A stretch of DNA of 64,000 nt from Lycocorax pyrrhopterus obiensis (GCA_014706295.1 JACSVZ010000004.1:8032465-8096464), one strand, 5' to 3'. Shown: positions 26,265 to 39,708, counted from the stretch's first letter. Notes: generated by a model from the sequence alone, not told the origin. Made by a program: numbers and translations.

Positions 26265-27303
26265 GCATACAAAGTGATATTAGTTGGTTGAATCCACTTG
26301 ACACTTTAATATTGCAACAAGGAGTCAACAATAATGTACCAAAACACGTAGCTAGTTAAGCAATTCCCATCATTACTTTTCATGGAATGGGAATTCGTAA
26401 TGTCTGCTTCAGGTTTTCTCCTACAGAAGAAATATTTTCTGATTGTTGTGGGTTTCATTTGAGTTTTTGACTTCTGAAAAGTGGTCCATTTCAGCTGGTT
26501 TTTAAAATTTTAATCTAGGATCCCAGTAGCATGAAGACATGGTTTGGGTTTTGTACATAATCTTCTTTTAGAAAGGAATCACTAAGGTCAAAGAGCTTTT
26601 CATTTCTGTTTTACATAATTCATTTTTCTGTATTAGAAATGAAAATTTCACGTGAATAAATAATATGGCCGGTATATTTTAGATATTGTATGGAAACAGT
26701 ATGATTAAATTCTAGGAGAAAATGCTTCACACCACACACCAAAGGATGTGTGAAGCACACAGCAGAAGTAAGAAAAGCTTTGTGGCTTCTTCCCTTTCAT
26801 GTATGTGGCTCTCCAGTGCAGACTAATCCTCTAACTTCGGAGGAGGAATTTCCATGGCAATTTTCCATGGGAATCTTTATCTCCTCTGAGGTTCTGCAGA
26901 CACGTTGGCTGGTGCTTTAGGGTGCAAAGATGGGAGCAAGAAGGGATTGCTGCACAAGAACCACAGGACCATCGATGGTATCATCTTAATGTCCCGAGGG
27001 TCCAAGTCGTGGCCTTTCAATCTGAAGGGGTTTTCCTCTGCACAAGCCTTATTAACCATGTAGGCACAGATGTTTTGCAACTGCTCGGTGTATTCCATGG
27101 GTCTTTTCTGACTGTGCGTGCCCAGCAGCCCCAGCTCCTCATATCTGCTGATCATCCAAGGAGCCATGGCAAATTACTTCAGCAGTTCCCTACTGGGAGT
27201 CTAGGCTGGGGACAGGGGCAGTAGAGGCTCAGCTGCCAAAAAGGCCTCATTCCCGACTATGCCGTGCACCTGGGATTGCTGACAAGGAGGAATTACATTA
27301 TTC

Positions 27304-27338
27304 AGACACTAAGGATGAGTGTCTAAGACACTAAGGAT
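27304..27338 (+). repeat. 13-bp direct repeat with 22-bp period
   Basis: AGACACTAAGGAT occurs at 27304-27316 and 27326-27338. The intervening AGTGTC is complementary to GACACT, so a small hairpin is also possible. It is probably a local duplication. Confidence 0.85.
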
Positions 27339-28099
27339 AAGCTGGAGGACACTATTGCTGGGAAGAGCCTAAGGGGAAGCTGCAGAGGAAAGCCCTGCAG
27401 TGACATAAGGAGAGACAGGAGAGGTCCTACAAGAATAAGAGATGCAGAAAATGACTCCCAACCCCTGAGGGACCATTTGAGTGGGATAAACACATAGTTC
27501 TGTTCTGAAGAACAAGAAACAATCTATACCAATTATCACCATGCTGGTAATTCCTAAGCAACTGCAGGGTCACAGCCAAGAAGGTTTATCCTTGTCCTGC
27601 TCACAGTTTGTATCTGAAGGTAAGTCCATGTTCTAACACCTCTACCATTGGTTTAGTCGCCTTCTGTAACCAGCTGATGATATCTACACTCCAGTTCTCC
27701 CAAAGCAACCATTTTCCCAAGTGTTTCAGTTTTGGAGTGCCTTATTTTAAGGGGCCTGGTTTTCACTGCGTAACCTTTCAGCACTTCCTAACAGCTAAAA
27801 CTGTTTTCCCTTGAGAAAATCCTCACTTTAAGTTTCTCCCGTTCCTCTGTGCTTCTGACCTTCAATCCTGAGAGCCAGGGAGATGCCCAGGCTGTGGCAT
27901 TTCCATTCCTGGTGATCTCCTGGGCATGGTCACCATGACCCTTCACAGGGGATGTGGTCACATGGTCACTTTTCTGTATGAGAGCAGAAACGGACTTGGA
28001 GGAGGATCAGGGCTGGACCAGCAGCCAGACAAGCACCACTCAGTGGGTTTTCATGACACCAAACACTGAGCAGTAGAAAACTGATAAACCTCAAGCACC

Positions 28100-28700
28100 A
28101 GCATAATGAACTCTAAGACTGACACCTTTTACAACCACTCCCCGCTTCCCTGCCTTCATTTGCTTAATCTATTTTAATCAAGGGCTTCATAATGCACGAA
28201 AATCTCAAAAATATAATTGTAGTTAAATAATATACAAATAAAAACATACTTGAACTAGCAGTAAGCAATCAGATTCCTGATCCAGGAGCCTTGTCCACTC
28301 TGGTACAGAGTCAGTTTACTGCAGGAGGGATAATACCACCTATTTGTTTTTGTCTAGCTGACATTTGCAAAGCAATCAAGAAGTTTCTGGTTAAATGAAT
28401 GAGAAATCTGTAAGTCTGCTATTTATCCTTAAAAACTTACCCTTAATAAATCTCAATAATAAGATTATTATACTCATTTAACTATGAATTTTCTAGGCAG
28501 CAGATTAACATCAAACTGAAGTGCTGTGCTATCTGGTGTTTCTATCTGGGTTGGTACCTATCCCATATTGCTCTAGTATCTGCCCTATATTAATATAGTA
28601 GCCACGCACTGCTGCTTCTTTATAAACATGTTTCTCAGGTACACAAATGCTCTGGCAAAGGCTTTCATATTAATCCCTTCTATTATATTCAGTGAGGATC
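28100..28700. other. AT-rich non-coding block, possible conserved element
   Basis: No credible frame or transposon. Motif texture includes GCTTAATC, TTTTAATCAAGGGC, GCAATCAAGAAG and CTATTTATCC (MEF2-like). As at 22.6 kb, this resembles constrained non-coding DNA, but conservation cannot be tested here. Confidence 0.22.
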
Positions 28701-28921
28701 TATAAAAATGCATTAAAAGACTCTTTTTTCCTACCCTTAGGAAGACTCTTGCTTCCTATCATTTTGCCATCAAGGTTATAATTAAAGACACTGGCTGCTG
28801 TGGCCTGTATACATAATTGCAATATATGATCAAGGATTGTAAGCACCAGGATAAATGCATTATCACGCTGTCTAATTATCGTGTTATCTGACTGACAGGA
28901 GGCTGTTTTATCTCTTTCTAG

Positions 28922-29690
28922 GGATGAAGGACATATCTGACAGACACCAGGACTTTGCTTTGATGTCAGATTTGTATACGAAAGAATCAAAGAGTCAAAC
29001 CCTTTCCAAAATGGTTCCAATGTGGTTAAATCCCGCCAGACAATCCCCTGCCTCACTGCCAGAGCCTGCTTTGAAGTGGCACTGCACAGTGCATGCTGCT
29101 GGAGCGTATTCCCCAAAGCTGGAGCGTCCCACGTGCCGAGCAGAAGGCCTGTGCCCCCCGTCTCACACAGCCACCCCCTCATTCACCAGATCACAGGGGG
29201 AGAGGGGATGTGGTGGGGCTGGAGAACGGGCTGAAGTGCCACCCACAGCCCACGCCTGGGGCGTGTGGCCAGCGCTTCCTGCTTTGGGCTGTGCTCACCA
29301 TCAACACTTCCTATGGAGGCACAACCACCCCATGGTCATCGTGCCACCCCTGCCAGTACCCAAGCAAGGGCATGACCAGCACCTCCTCTGCCACTGGGAC
29401 CTCCCTGGACCCGCTGAGAACTTGCAAACACGTACCCACAGTCCTTGGCCGCACAGGAATACAGAATTCCCATCCCTTCCCCCTTTCCACCCCTGCATGA
29501 CCCGGCCACGCACCACGAAAGCACTTCTCCATCACATTAGTGATAACAGCCAGAGCTGTGAAATGTCAGAGAAATACGAGCAGGCTGGCAACAGAGCAGG
29601 CTGGGAAAGGGCACCGGTGGTGGGACAGGCAAGGATGAAACAGCCTAAAAGGAAGGGAGGAGCACACAAGTGTCAGCCTTAAATGAATAG
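28922..29690 (+). other. exon-like segment with the window's longest open frame (252 codons)
   Basis: GGCTGTTTTATCTCTTTCTAG ends in AG at 28920-28921, with CTGAC branch-point-like words about 28 nt upstream (near 28889). The next bases are GG then ATG at 28924, with G at -3. The frame runs 252 codons to a TAA ending at 29682, and a weak donor TAG|GTAAAA follows at 29690/29691. The translation is rich in Pro, His and Cys, has no transmembrane segment or known domain, and I do not recognise it. The part at 29050-29520 is GC-rich, which lengthens frames by chance, and frames of 160, 135 and 74 codons overlap it. It may be an lncRNA exon, a lineage-specific gene or chance. No AATAAA is seen close downstream. 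Confidence 0.2.
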
Positions 29691-30084
29691 GTAAAAGTGT
29701 CCCCTCCTGCACATTCCCAGTGGGGTGAGACCTGGCACCGCACCATTGCTGGCCCCCTCCCCTGTGGGGCACATTGCTGCTCAGGGCTGCTTATCTCCCC
29801 AGTGACCGACTGCTGCTACACTTCAGGCGCTCAAGTGCCTCAAGTCCATGCTACGGGACAAAGGTTAATTTTGTCTCCCTGTGCATGTGCATTATGACAT
29901 AATCTCTAATTGCATGATCCATTTGTCTTTAAGTTGGTTTTTCCTGGGGTAACTGATTGCCATCTTCAGCCTGCTGTGCCCAAACCAACCCAGCATCCCC
30001 ACACAGCAGCAACAGTCTCAAAGATTGCTGCATCAACAAATCATTTCAGAAATGGTTTTCATCCTTTGAGGAACTGCATAATTA

Positions 30085-30095
30085 TGATAAGATAA
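30085..30095 (+). promoter_or_regulatory. tandem GATA motifs
   Basis: TGATAAGATAA contains two GATAA cores head to tail, five bases apart. GATA factors bind WGATAR. The setting is AT-rich non-coding DNA, and a match this short is only suggestive. Confidence 0.25.
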
Positions 30096-30984
30096 TGAAC
30101 CAGATTTGTACTATATCCAGCTTTTCCTTGCAAAAGAAATAATGCCAGGAGCCTGGAAATAGTTTCTAATCATTTCTGTGGTATAGGAATGAGCAGATAG
30201 TTTAGTTGTCAGGTTTTTCGGGGGTTTTATTTGGTTGATTTCCTCCTCCTTAGCACATTCTTCACATACCCTTTGACCACTTATCAGTCATGGCAGAGAA
30301 GGATGAATCTTATGGAGTTCCAAAATATCCTAAGTCTGGAGCTCTTAATGTCACAAATGAAATATTTGTCCAGTGTGGAGTTTGTTTGTATATTTAAACT
30401 CCCAGGTTTTGAAAAGTAAAATGAACTGACTTTCCTTGTGGCATCCCCAAGACCCCACCACTGCCTCAGTGCTCAAGCCTCCACCTCCCTGCATATACCC
30501 AGGCAGATCAATCCTTTTCTAGAAGCAGGAGCAAGGAACTGTTTCAGCAGTGGGGGCACCTCCTCAGATGGAGAAGATAAATCCCCTCACGCCCCCCTGG
30601 CAATCCTGCAGGATAGATATGATCTTTTTTCTGAGTTTCAGATCAGGTCTGTGCCTCCAAGATCTTCCAGTGCCTCTACGCCCCTGCTATTTTAAATAAT
30701 GTATTTTTTTTTTAGCAATCTAACTTCTAATCCCTGCCTATGTTTTTGGGTTTTTTACATGGAGAGCTATCAGTATCATTTACTTTGTATTGCCATGCTT
30801 AATGTCCCTCTAAGAATTGCCTGTCTCCAGGGATGCAGGCAAAGGATTCCCATTTTTTACACTACCACAGCTGATTTCTGATTGCTTAATGGCAAAGACC
30901 CAGAGGAGTTTTGTGTGCCTAATTCAGACCATTGGGAGCAAAGCAGTCAAGCATCTTTATGGACCTGAGCCAGTGTTTGTGGTA

Positions 30985-31000
30985 CAGCAGCAGCAGCAGC
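30985..31000 (+). repeat. (CAG)5 short triplet repeat
   Basis: Five CAG units plus a C, followed by AAAAA. It lies in a frame of about 100 codons (30817-31119), where it would encode a short Gln run, but that frame is otherwise unrecognisable. Confidence 0.9.
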
Positions 31001-31341
31001 AAAAAGCCAGACATGGAAAAGGTGAAGTCACAGCAAAAAACCCTCATGGATCTGCCTACTGCAAGTGCTCTCAACCCAATAAAATAAGTTTTCCTGCCTT
31101 ACAGATAAAACCTAAATAACTTTGAAATTTCAATGACATCAAAGTACAGCTTCCATTACTTTTAAATCGTACTTGTAAAACCTGTTGGCCATGAGCAACT
31201 CTAGTAAGGTTGCAAATGCTTTACTGTCCCTTGTAGTTTTAGTAAGAAAAGCACATTTTGACCAAATTATTATGCTGTTTGAGTCTTCGTCTAGGACCTT
31301 GTTTTTCAAAGCCACAGGGAAGTACAAGGGGCAATAATCAA

Positions 31342-31384
31342 AACACATAAATATATACACACATATATATAAACACATGCATAG
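31342..31384. repeat. imperfect TA/CA repeat
   Basis: AACACATAAATATATACACA runs into CATATATATAAACACATGCA. It is low complexity and similar in texture to the repeat at 26.2 kb. Confidence 0.85.
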
Positions 31385-33254
31385 CCACATACTCATATGA
31401 AAAGGTTAATTACTTGATAAACTCAAAATGTCTTTATTGTTGTATGATCTGCAGATGTGGTTGCTTTGTGCTGCCAGACACTCATTACCCCCTATTTATT
31501 TACAAGATCTTTGTTTACTGTGTGATAGGAATCTTTTGTCCATTCTGACTGCCAGCCCTCTGGAAGTCCTGGCTGCAATGCAGCCATCAGAGATACTAAT
31601 TTTAATTTCAATGAAAGGTGAATACTTGTGATAGGAGAACACTGAAAAACGAGTCCTTTAAGTAGTTCAGGACTGATGAACTCCCAGAAGCTTCAGTGAA
31701 GGTTTTATGGGAAATCACATCACTCAATGAACTGTTAAACACTGGAACAATGCAAGGCCAAACTTTTTCCAAACATGAGAGAAACCGGAACAATTATCTG
31801 CTGCAGCTCATATGAGAATTCATATACTCTTATACACACACTGAGTATTTTACTCTATTAAGAGAGCCTCTGGCTTCAGCTCAAATATTTGCAGAAAAAA
31901 ATTCTACTTATTATGGGTAAGGTCAAAACCTCAGAAACCTCCTTACTGCTAGAGATGTCCCAAATTTTCTTATTGACAGTTTTCCTTCTTCTCTCTAGAA
32001 ATAGCTTTTTCCATATGAATATTTTCCCTCTGTTGAAGGTAGGGCATAAATGTGTTTGGATTTTTTAATTACTAAAAAAACAAGCAAAAATGTAAATAAA
32101 TCAGGTTTTAAGGGGTAAAAAAAGAAAATCCACTAAAAATATCTAACAGAAAATAATTAGCTTTTGGAGGGGAACTGCTCTATTCAGTCTATTCAGCTTT
32201 ACTGAGTGTGGAAATAGCCACCCAAATCATTTTAGTCATAGGCTAGAGAATGTTATACCAAGCATCTGGGCCCATTGCTAAGCAAGTGCTAACAAGACAT
32301 AGTTACCTAAATAAATCAACAGACTATCGGCTTTATCCTGGGCTCTCCCAGCTTGTTGGGAGATTGTTCAATTGGCATCAAAGACTGCAGAAGTCTTTAT
32401 TTATTTTGACTAAGGTTGAGTTTTTCTCTATTTTTTAAATTTCTGCATGAGCTAAGACATCTCTTCACTGCTGAAAAAGTACCTTCTCTGCCTTCAGCCT
32501 TTATCTGACTCCAGCAGTGCAGAAAAGGAGGGCAGAAAACAAACATTTCAGTAACCAAGCAGAGTGATTAAAGGGTTTCTGTGTCAGAGGTATCCTCACT
32601 CCTTATTTAAATCTCTCGAATAAGAGGGATTCATGAGTGACATCTAGAGGTAATTCCTTAAGATGACTGGGGCAAGTGCTGGCTGAGGCTCAGGTACCTG
32701 CCCTGAGCACTGAGGTCTCACTTGCCAGCACAGGCAGTGCTTGGACACACTGTGGGAGTTCAACTCAGTGCAGCAGCACAGACTTGAACAAGTAGGCCAG
32801 GCCAAAACTTTTTTAGAGAGGAATCATTTTCTGTAGAACTTCTCACCCAGCATTTCAAAAGGAAAGTGGTAAAGCTTGAATGAAAAATTTCCGTTCGAGT
32901 CAAATATGAAACCACTTTTCTCTGCAGAGCACTTAAGTATCTCTTTCCTCATTCTGCTCCGTGGGTCTAAGATCCTTGGCCAGATCTCATCTCCCAAACT
33001 ACCACGTTTCTTCTCTTTCCCACATAATATATGATAAAAACCTCATAAATAAAGGGTAGGAAGGAGGGTTGAAACACCTGGGCTACAACTCACAAAGGAT
33101 GGCGAGATAGCATACAAGAGATTATGGTATAATATAAACAGGACTTAAATATAGTCACAAATCCTATCCTTTCATTTTGTTTTAGTGGAAAATGGGGGTC
33201 AAAAATATTATGCCACCTCTAATTTGAAATTTCCAGGAACTTCTGCTTTAGGAG

Positions 33255-33561
33255 ACGTCCAAGAGAGCTGGAGAGGGACATTTCACAATGACACGTAGTC
33301 ATTGGACAAGAGGGAATGGCTTTAAACTGAAAGAGGGCAGGTTTAGATTAGATAAGAAAAAGAAATTCTTTACTCTGAGCGTGGTGAGGCCCTGGCACAG
33401 GCAGCCCAGAGAAGATGTGGCTGCCCATTCCTGGCAGTGTTCAAGGCCAGGTTGGACAGGACTTGGAGCAACCTGGTCTATGGAAAGTGTCCCTGCCCCT
33501 GGCAGGGATGGAACTGAATGGTCTTTAAGGTCCCTTCTAACACAAACCATCCTGTGATTTT
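33255..33561 (+). mobile_element. CR1 LINE 3' fragment (copy 2)
   Basis: A plus-strand CR1 fragment. In order it has AAGAGAGCTGGAGAGGGACA (33261-33280), GGCTTTAAACTGAAAGAGGG, GAAATTCTTTACT, GTGGTGAGGCCCTGGCACAGG, the CAAGGCCAGGTTGGACAGG block, AAGGTCCCTTCTAACACAAA, and a degraded 3' end CCATCCTGTGATTTTC. The copy is 5'-truncated and non-coding. Substitutions in the 3' terminal repeat suggest it is older than copy 4. Confidence 0.95.
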
Positions 33562-36478
33562 CATCCTTGTGGCTTTTGCATTCCAAGTGGTGCAGGCAGA
33601 GTAACAAAGCAACTTCCCTGCCCGGCCGCCTGCCCATGGAGAACCTGACCTCCTGCCATGAGAGCAAATGTGTCAAGGTGAGCTCCTCCAGGTGACATTG
33701 CTGAGCTGTCCCTCAGAGAACTCAGACCAGGCTGTTACAGAATGGAGCAGCTGCCAGACTTTGTGCCCGTCTGTCTGGAGATCCTTTCCCTTGGCTGCCC
33801 TATGTATATATACATTCATTGTCTTATAGCTTCTGTCCATGCACAGGTTTTGGTACTATTAGGAAGGCTGACATGTCCTGATTTCTTGTCATCATTTAGG
33901 ATGAGGAGAAATATTGATGTAGCAGAACTCCACGCAGAAGTTTTGTCTCACCTGTGGCGGTGCAAGACAGGCTATGAGCACACACCCAGCCAAGGATAAC
34001 TAGATAATGCAATATAAAAAATGGGACCGGTCACTCTGCTTGAGCTACGGCCATTTGGGACATTTCTAACTAGAAGGAGATAAGGGGGACAGGTTCAAAC
34101 TAAAAGAAACTACTACAAAGGGAGGGATCCTAATGAAACACGAACATCTTGCACAATGCTGTAGACACAAGCTGCTCCGCGCAGGAACAGAAAAGAGCCA
34201 AACAGATAATGGAGTCCCTGCCTGCAGACCTATGGATACACTCCGAGCATTATGGAATCGACTGGGGTGTGCCTGATAGCTGGAATGCTCTGAAGAGCAG
34301 GTAGCTCTTCAGCAGTTAATCTTTCTTTTTCATCATCTGCATTTGCCTGGCATGTTTGGACACATGCACCTCGTTTCTGTGCCATCAGGGAGCTCAGCCG
34401 TAGTTCACCTCTATCACATACCTGCAAAATGGTAGGTCTCTTCTTGTTTGCTCAGTTTGGAAGGATTCAAGGTACCTAAAGAAAGCCTTTAATCTGTCAT
34501 TTAAAATCTTATTGTAGTTTAATTCGTAAGGAATAATGTTATTTTCATAGTGTGCCAAAAGCACTGTTGGCAGCACTGAGGCAATTATTTATGTGGGTTA
34601 TCAGTTCACAGAGGTGATTAAGTAACCTGAAATGTGATGATAATGGCTTCCAGTAATGGCTCCATATCAAAAGGATAATAAATATTACTCGCTGCTCTTT
34701 CTTATAAGAAATGGGATATATTTCAGTCCTGTTGAAACAAAAGCAAAACTCCTATTGTTCTTTGAAAGAGTCTCCCAATAGCTCTAATTTCACATCATGT
34801 CTACTTCAATATGCTCATTTTGTTGCATAAAGTTACGAATGATAAATTGAATATTATAGATACATCTGGATAACTGATGCTAAATCCTAATCTGCTTTGG
34901 GAGCCCTGGAGTGACCTCTCCATGGTAGTGACTCAGTTTTTATTCCACGGCAAGGTACAGAGAGCCAGCTGTATCCCTTTGCTTAGCATTATCCACATAA
35001 CGTCACACCCTAACTTGTAGACATATTTTAGAAAATATTCAAAAATTACTTCCTGCTGTATTTTACCAAAGGAAACTAGAACCAGATTTTTCTTATGATG
35101 GGGCTTGGTGAACTGGAGCTGATAAATGAACCAGCCTTGCCACTAATAACATTTCTTATGATGATTCGTAGTTTTGTCCATCACAAATTACTCTGACCTG
35201 CCTTAAACCCACTGAGTGCCCAGTTATGAAATTCCTGTTCTCAGTGAGGGACACTCATCAGCAGAGGTTTTTCTTACTCCTTTAATCATAGCATGAATAA
35301 CACAGACCCTATTCAGAATTGACACTGATGGGCAGCTTTGGATCACTTCTCAATGCTTAGTTGTTGCAGTATTAGATCATGGTGAGTAGCTAGAAAAAAA
35401 ATACAAATCTGGTTTAATTTAGAGCTACAGGTATCAAGAAATATAATTATTTTAGAACTTCCAAGAATGGTTTGCAAAGACACTTTGGATGTGAAACCTT
35501 TCTCAAAAGTATCTTATCAATGAAAAAAGGAAGTACAGGATCTTCTTTGGGATAGGAAATCTGTAGAGGGGAGACTGTTAAAAAGCAAGAGCTCTTCTAC
35601 TCCAAGGAGAGTTCTGAGCTGCTGTCAGCTGCTTTGAATGAGAGCCTGGAGGCTTTACGAACATTTCAGCTCATAACATAATACCTACAGATCAAAATAC
35701 AGTTAAGTACAAAAAAAGAGGCGACTCTCTAAGTGCTGTATGAGGTATTTGATCTTCAATTATGTTAAAGGATAAGATCTGAATGAAGTCACAGTACTGC
35801 AAAGCAGGTTGTTTATTTATAATAAAAATATCATTTGCAGAGAGACAATTATGTTGCCAAATATGTTACCTTTAGGCAACAGACCTTTTAGTTTTAGCTT
35901 AAAGACCTATTCTGTACTTTTTGTGAACGAAGAGGGATACTGTTGCCATTATTTTTAAAGATACCTCCACCCTTTAACAGTTTTCCATACATCTGCCCAT
36001 CAGATCAGTTTGGATTCTAGTTCTTGTCTCTGAGTGCTTAACCCCAGTGAGTGTCTGCTGAATTGGGGCTGACGACATTTAAAGGAGAACACAGGGCTGG
36101 GATGTAAAACTGATTCACGGAACACAAAGATGAAGGCAGTTACCTCTGAAACCCCTGTACAAAATAGTAACTCATATAAAAGAGCAAAACCTTGGTAATG
36201 ATGATCTGTTTGACAATGTATTAAATAAATATCACTCTACTTTACAAGTCTAGTGCAAGAGTATTAAGATTACTTCATCATTTTCTTTCAAATACTTCTT
36301 TCCCTAACAGAAGGGAATTTATTTTTACAGAAAGCTTGAGATTTTTACTGAACTTTCAAGACGTGTTGAACGTTTCACATGAAGGTTCTTGCTGCGTATT
36401 TTGGTATCCAATTCAACATTCAAATCAATGAGAAGCTGATTCAGAATTTCAATCTAAATGTAGTGCTGAACATATAGG

Positions 36479-36524
36479 AGTATATAAATGTTGGATATAT
36501 AAAAAGTATATAAATGTTGGATAT
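36479..36524 (+). repeat. 20-bp direct repeat with 26-bp period
   Basis: AGTATATAAATGTTGGATAT occurs at 36479-36498 and, unchanged, at 36505-36524. Only six bases separate the copies. This is a local duplication with no visible decay. Confidence 0.95.
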
Positions 36525-39500
36525 TTAACTACTAAAAATGTTGATCATTCTTGCCTTATAGGGATTTCTCATTTCACCACGTAGAAATTGAAAATACTCT
36601 AAGAAAGGGTTTAATTTATGATGGACAAATATGCAAGTGCTACTGACACAAGAAGGAATCCTAGTTCTTCCTACCAGCAACTTGTAGGAATTAAGGATGC
36701 AGTTCACCTGGATAAGAAATACAGTAGGCATAAAAAAAGCACATCAGTAAGTTTCTGCAATGATTTACACTCCAAAGATTGTACCTCCATTCATTACAAA
36801 TACGGATGGGCCAGAAGACCTCCAGGTTTGATGTAACCATGTTTTACCAACGAAGCAAGGACAGGAAGGTTAGAGAAACACCCACACAACTGCTTGGCAT
36901 GCTGCTGGGAGGAGACAGACAGTCCAGCAGACACTGTCCGTCCTGGCACATCAAGCCTGGCCAAATGCCTGGGTAAAACACTTACAGCACCACACTCTGA
37001 GTTTGTACTCTAGCCATAGAAACACAGATCAAATCCCCTGCTTCTGGCGGGAAGGCACACTGGTGCCGTGCTAGAAAAAGTAAAGTTGGTGACTGTTTTT
37101 CTGAGAAAATCCCAGTCTAGGCAATCACCCCATGTTTTATTATTTTGTTCAGTGCTTCTATTGCCATTGGTGGCTGCAATTTAATTGAAAGTGAAACAAT
37201 TCTCACACGCTTTCCCCAAAGAGGGAATACAAACACCTCACACTCTGAAGCCTTAACTGAACGAGGGAGTGCAAAGATGTGTTTGGAGGAGTAACTTGAG
37301 GCATCCTCAAAAATCAGGCCAATGTTCAGTTCCAGCCTCTATCCTCCTACTTCAGTGCCTGGGGCTGTATTGGTTGGTTTATCATATCAAGGATTGTTGT
37401 CAGTGTCATTGGGGCTGGATTTATGCAGTGTCACAACCAGTCAATGCAGTACGACTGCAAAATAGGTTTAAAATATCCCATCATGTGAACCTTAAGCTGT
37501 GAAGCTACAAAAGAGGTCACTTTGCTTGAAAACCTCTGCATAATCCACCAGGAAAATCTGGACCATAGTACGGCACGTGGAGGAAAACATGGCGGATGCT
37601 GTGTTATCTACTTGTGTTTTAGGGCAGGTTACAATAAACCTTTGTGAATACCACCACCGCTTGTGGTGACATAATTGAATTTTATTCAGGTGACCTAATC
37701 TATGAGTATTGGGAAGCTACAGGTGACTGACAAGAGAAGGCTCCCTTTAGAGAGCAGGTAACCAGGAGGGGAACAGACCTGGGGCCTCCTTCCAGCTGCA
37801 TTACGTCAGTGCAGCTCCACGGATACCCATTCTCTCAGCTACTCCCAAGTGACACCTGCCCAAACAATTTCTGACAGGGGATTCTGATCCTTTATCCTCC
37901 AGTTACCACTAGTTACATTCTGCTTAAACAAAAACATCGAGACACATCCTCTGGGCTCAATGATGACTGTCCACCCCAGTTTCTCCCATCTCCTTTCTTC
38001 ACCACTGTGTACCCACTCTACTCCCATTCTCTTTTCCCTCCCCGTAATTCGGTGATTCATCTGTAGCCTCGGGGAAGGGCACCTGATTTCATTGCTTAAC
38101 TGCTGTTAACAAGTTGCTGCACAAATCACCTGGCATTGCAGGATGAGGCTGCCAACACCTTTCTACTAGAGCTACAGGGAGCAGGTTTGCAATGCCAGCA
38201 TTCTTACAAAAATCTTATTTCATTTATGATGGGGTTATTTCAAGTGTATTGTAGTGCTAGAAGATGGCAAATCAAGCCAGCTTTATGAAGAGCATCCTCA
38301 AAAAGATGGGTCCCATTCAGTTGTCAGTTTCCTTGCTAAGTCTGTCAGCTGATGTGATTTCAATGTGTACATGATCTTCTGTGGCAGATTTTACTCCCCT
38401 GCCTGTAACACTTGAGAGCTCTTTCTCCCTCCCATGTCACTCCTGGCTTTCCCAGCTCTTGTCCCACATGTTTTCACATCTCTGTAAACCTCAGAAAAGG
38501 GATAGAGAGGTCAGGTGGCCAATTCATATGAAATACAGTGTCTGCCTTCCTCCCCTCCTTGTCCAGGGGTCTGTGGAGTGCGGCCTGTGAGTGACTGGAC
38601 AGGAGAAGTGGGTACAGCCCTTCTGTAGCCCATTCTACCTCACTCACAGTAAACTTGTTTGAACTTAAATTAACTTTCCAAATTCTACCCGCCTCAGTTC
38701 TAGAAGATACAGAAATTGCAGTGTCATGAAGGAAAGAAGAATCATGTTTGCAAAGTTACTTAGCCGACCAGGAATACCAACATGGCACATCTGGAGCAGT
38801 GCTGGAAAGAAGAATACCGAAGTGCAAACCACCCCTCTAGTTCAGCCCCAAAGTGGAAACGAACAGCTCTGCCAGTTTACATGTAATTTATTGCTAGGAA
38901 AATAAGAGATAGACACAGATATCCCCTTTCATGATGAACAGATCTGTACTGGATTGTGGCACCCTATGTTTTATGTGAGCAGGAGACTTGTCCTGATATA
39001 AATCACGGGGCACCAAAGCCAGCCAGCTGCAACTGCCCAGAAATAGCTGCACGCTGAAGGACAACTGCTTCAAAGACAGTCCTTATCAACCCGAGACATA
39101 TTTACTTTGGGATCCTGCTTAGTTTTAATCACTCTGACAGGTTTGGCTTGTAAAATCATTCTGCCTGTTTATCTGTACATAAGTAAAATCCATGTGGACA
39201 TCCACCCCCAAGGACCCAAAGCTGCAAATGCACATAAATAACTTCAGCTGCACGACTGCTCTCCTTGGGTAAACAGCAGGGAGGAAGAAGAGGTACTTAC
39301 AATATTGACATAAGAACGAAATTGTCCATGACTAACGTGAGGATGAGAAAGAGGGAAGACTATTTAACTATCAGCTGAAGAAGGCAATGGAGTAACTTTC
39401 CAGCAGGAGGGATGGCAGGTGAAAACTCAAAAAGCTTTGCATTAATGCTTGGCCATTTTATGAGAGGAGTTTTGAACCTTTCCTGTCACACCACAGGGCT

Positions 39501-39697
39501 GGAATCAGTGACCCAGGAGGACTCTTTTGGCCCAGGGTTTGTACGTGACTGAAGTTATTCAGAAGCGTAAATGTTTATAGGATGAGCCGGGAGCTTGCGT
39601 CAGCACAGCTGGCAAAATTCCATGGGTGTTTCATCCATCCCACTGAATGCCATAAACATGGAAGGATAGCTTCCTAGCAAAAATGCACATTCACACT

Positions 39698-39708
39698 CAC
39701 ACACACAC
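39698..39708 (+). repeat. short (CA)n run
   Basis: About five CA units inside a longer CA-rich stretch (39686-39709). Minor low-complexity DNA. Confidence 0.8.

Larger units (their letters stand above)
23561..28099. other. non-coding stretch, no gene seen
   Basis: Unique DNA with short overlapping frames, the longest being 155 codons at 25518-25985 plus, with no recognisable domain. It contains the TA/CA microsatellite near 26.2 kb and a 13-bp direct repeat near 27.3 kb. I see no RNA gene. Confidence 0.55.
29691..33254. other. non-coding stretch, no gene seen
   Basis: AT-rich unique DNA with only short frames (100 codons or fewer). It contains (CAG)5 at 30985-31000, a TA/CA repeat at 31342-31384 and a double GATA word at 30085-30095. 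I recognise no transposon or RNA gene. Confidence 0.55.

Noticed and set aside
32891..32901. CCGTTCGAGTC, similar to a tRNA B box
   Set aside because: No matching A box, acceptor stem or cloverleaf can be drawn around it.
37652..37668. CACCAC-CGCTT-GTGGTG hairpin near an AATAAA word, suggesting a transcript 3' end
   Set aside because: The stem is only 6 bp, and no upstream gene or exon supports a polyadenylation site.
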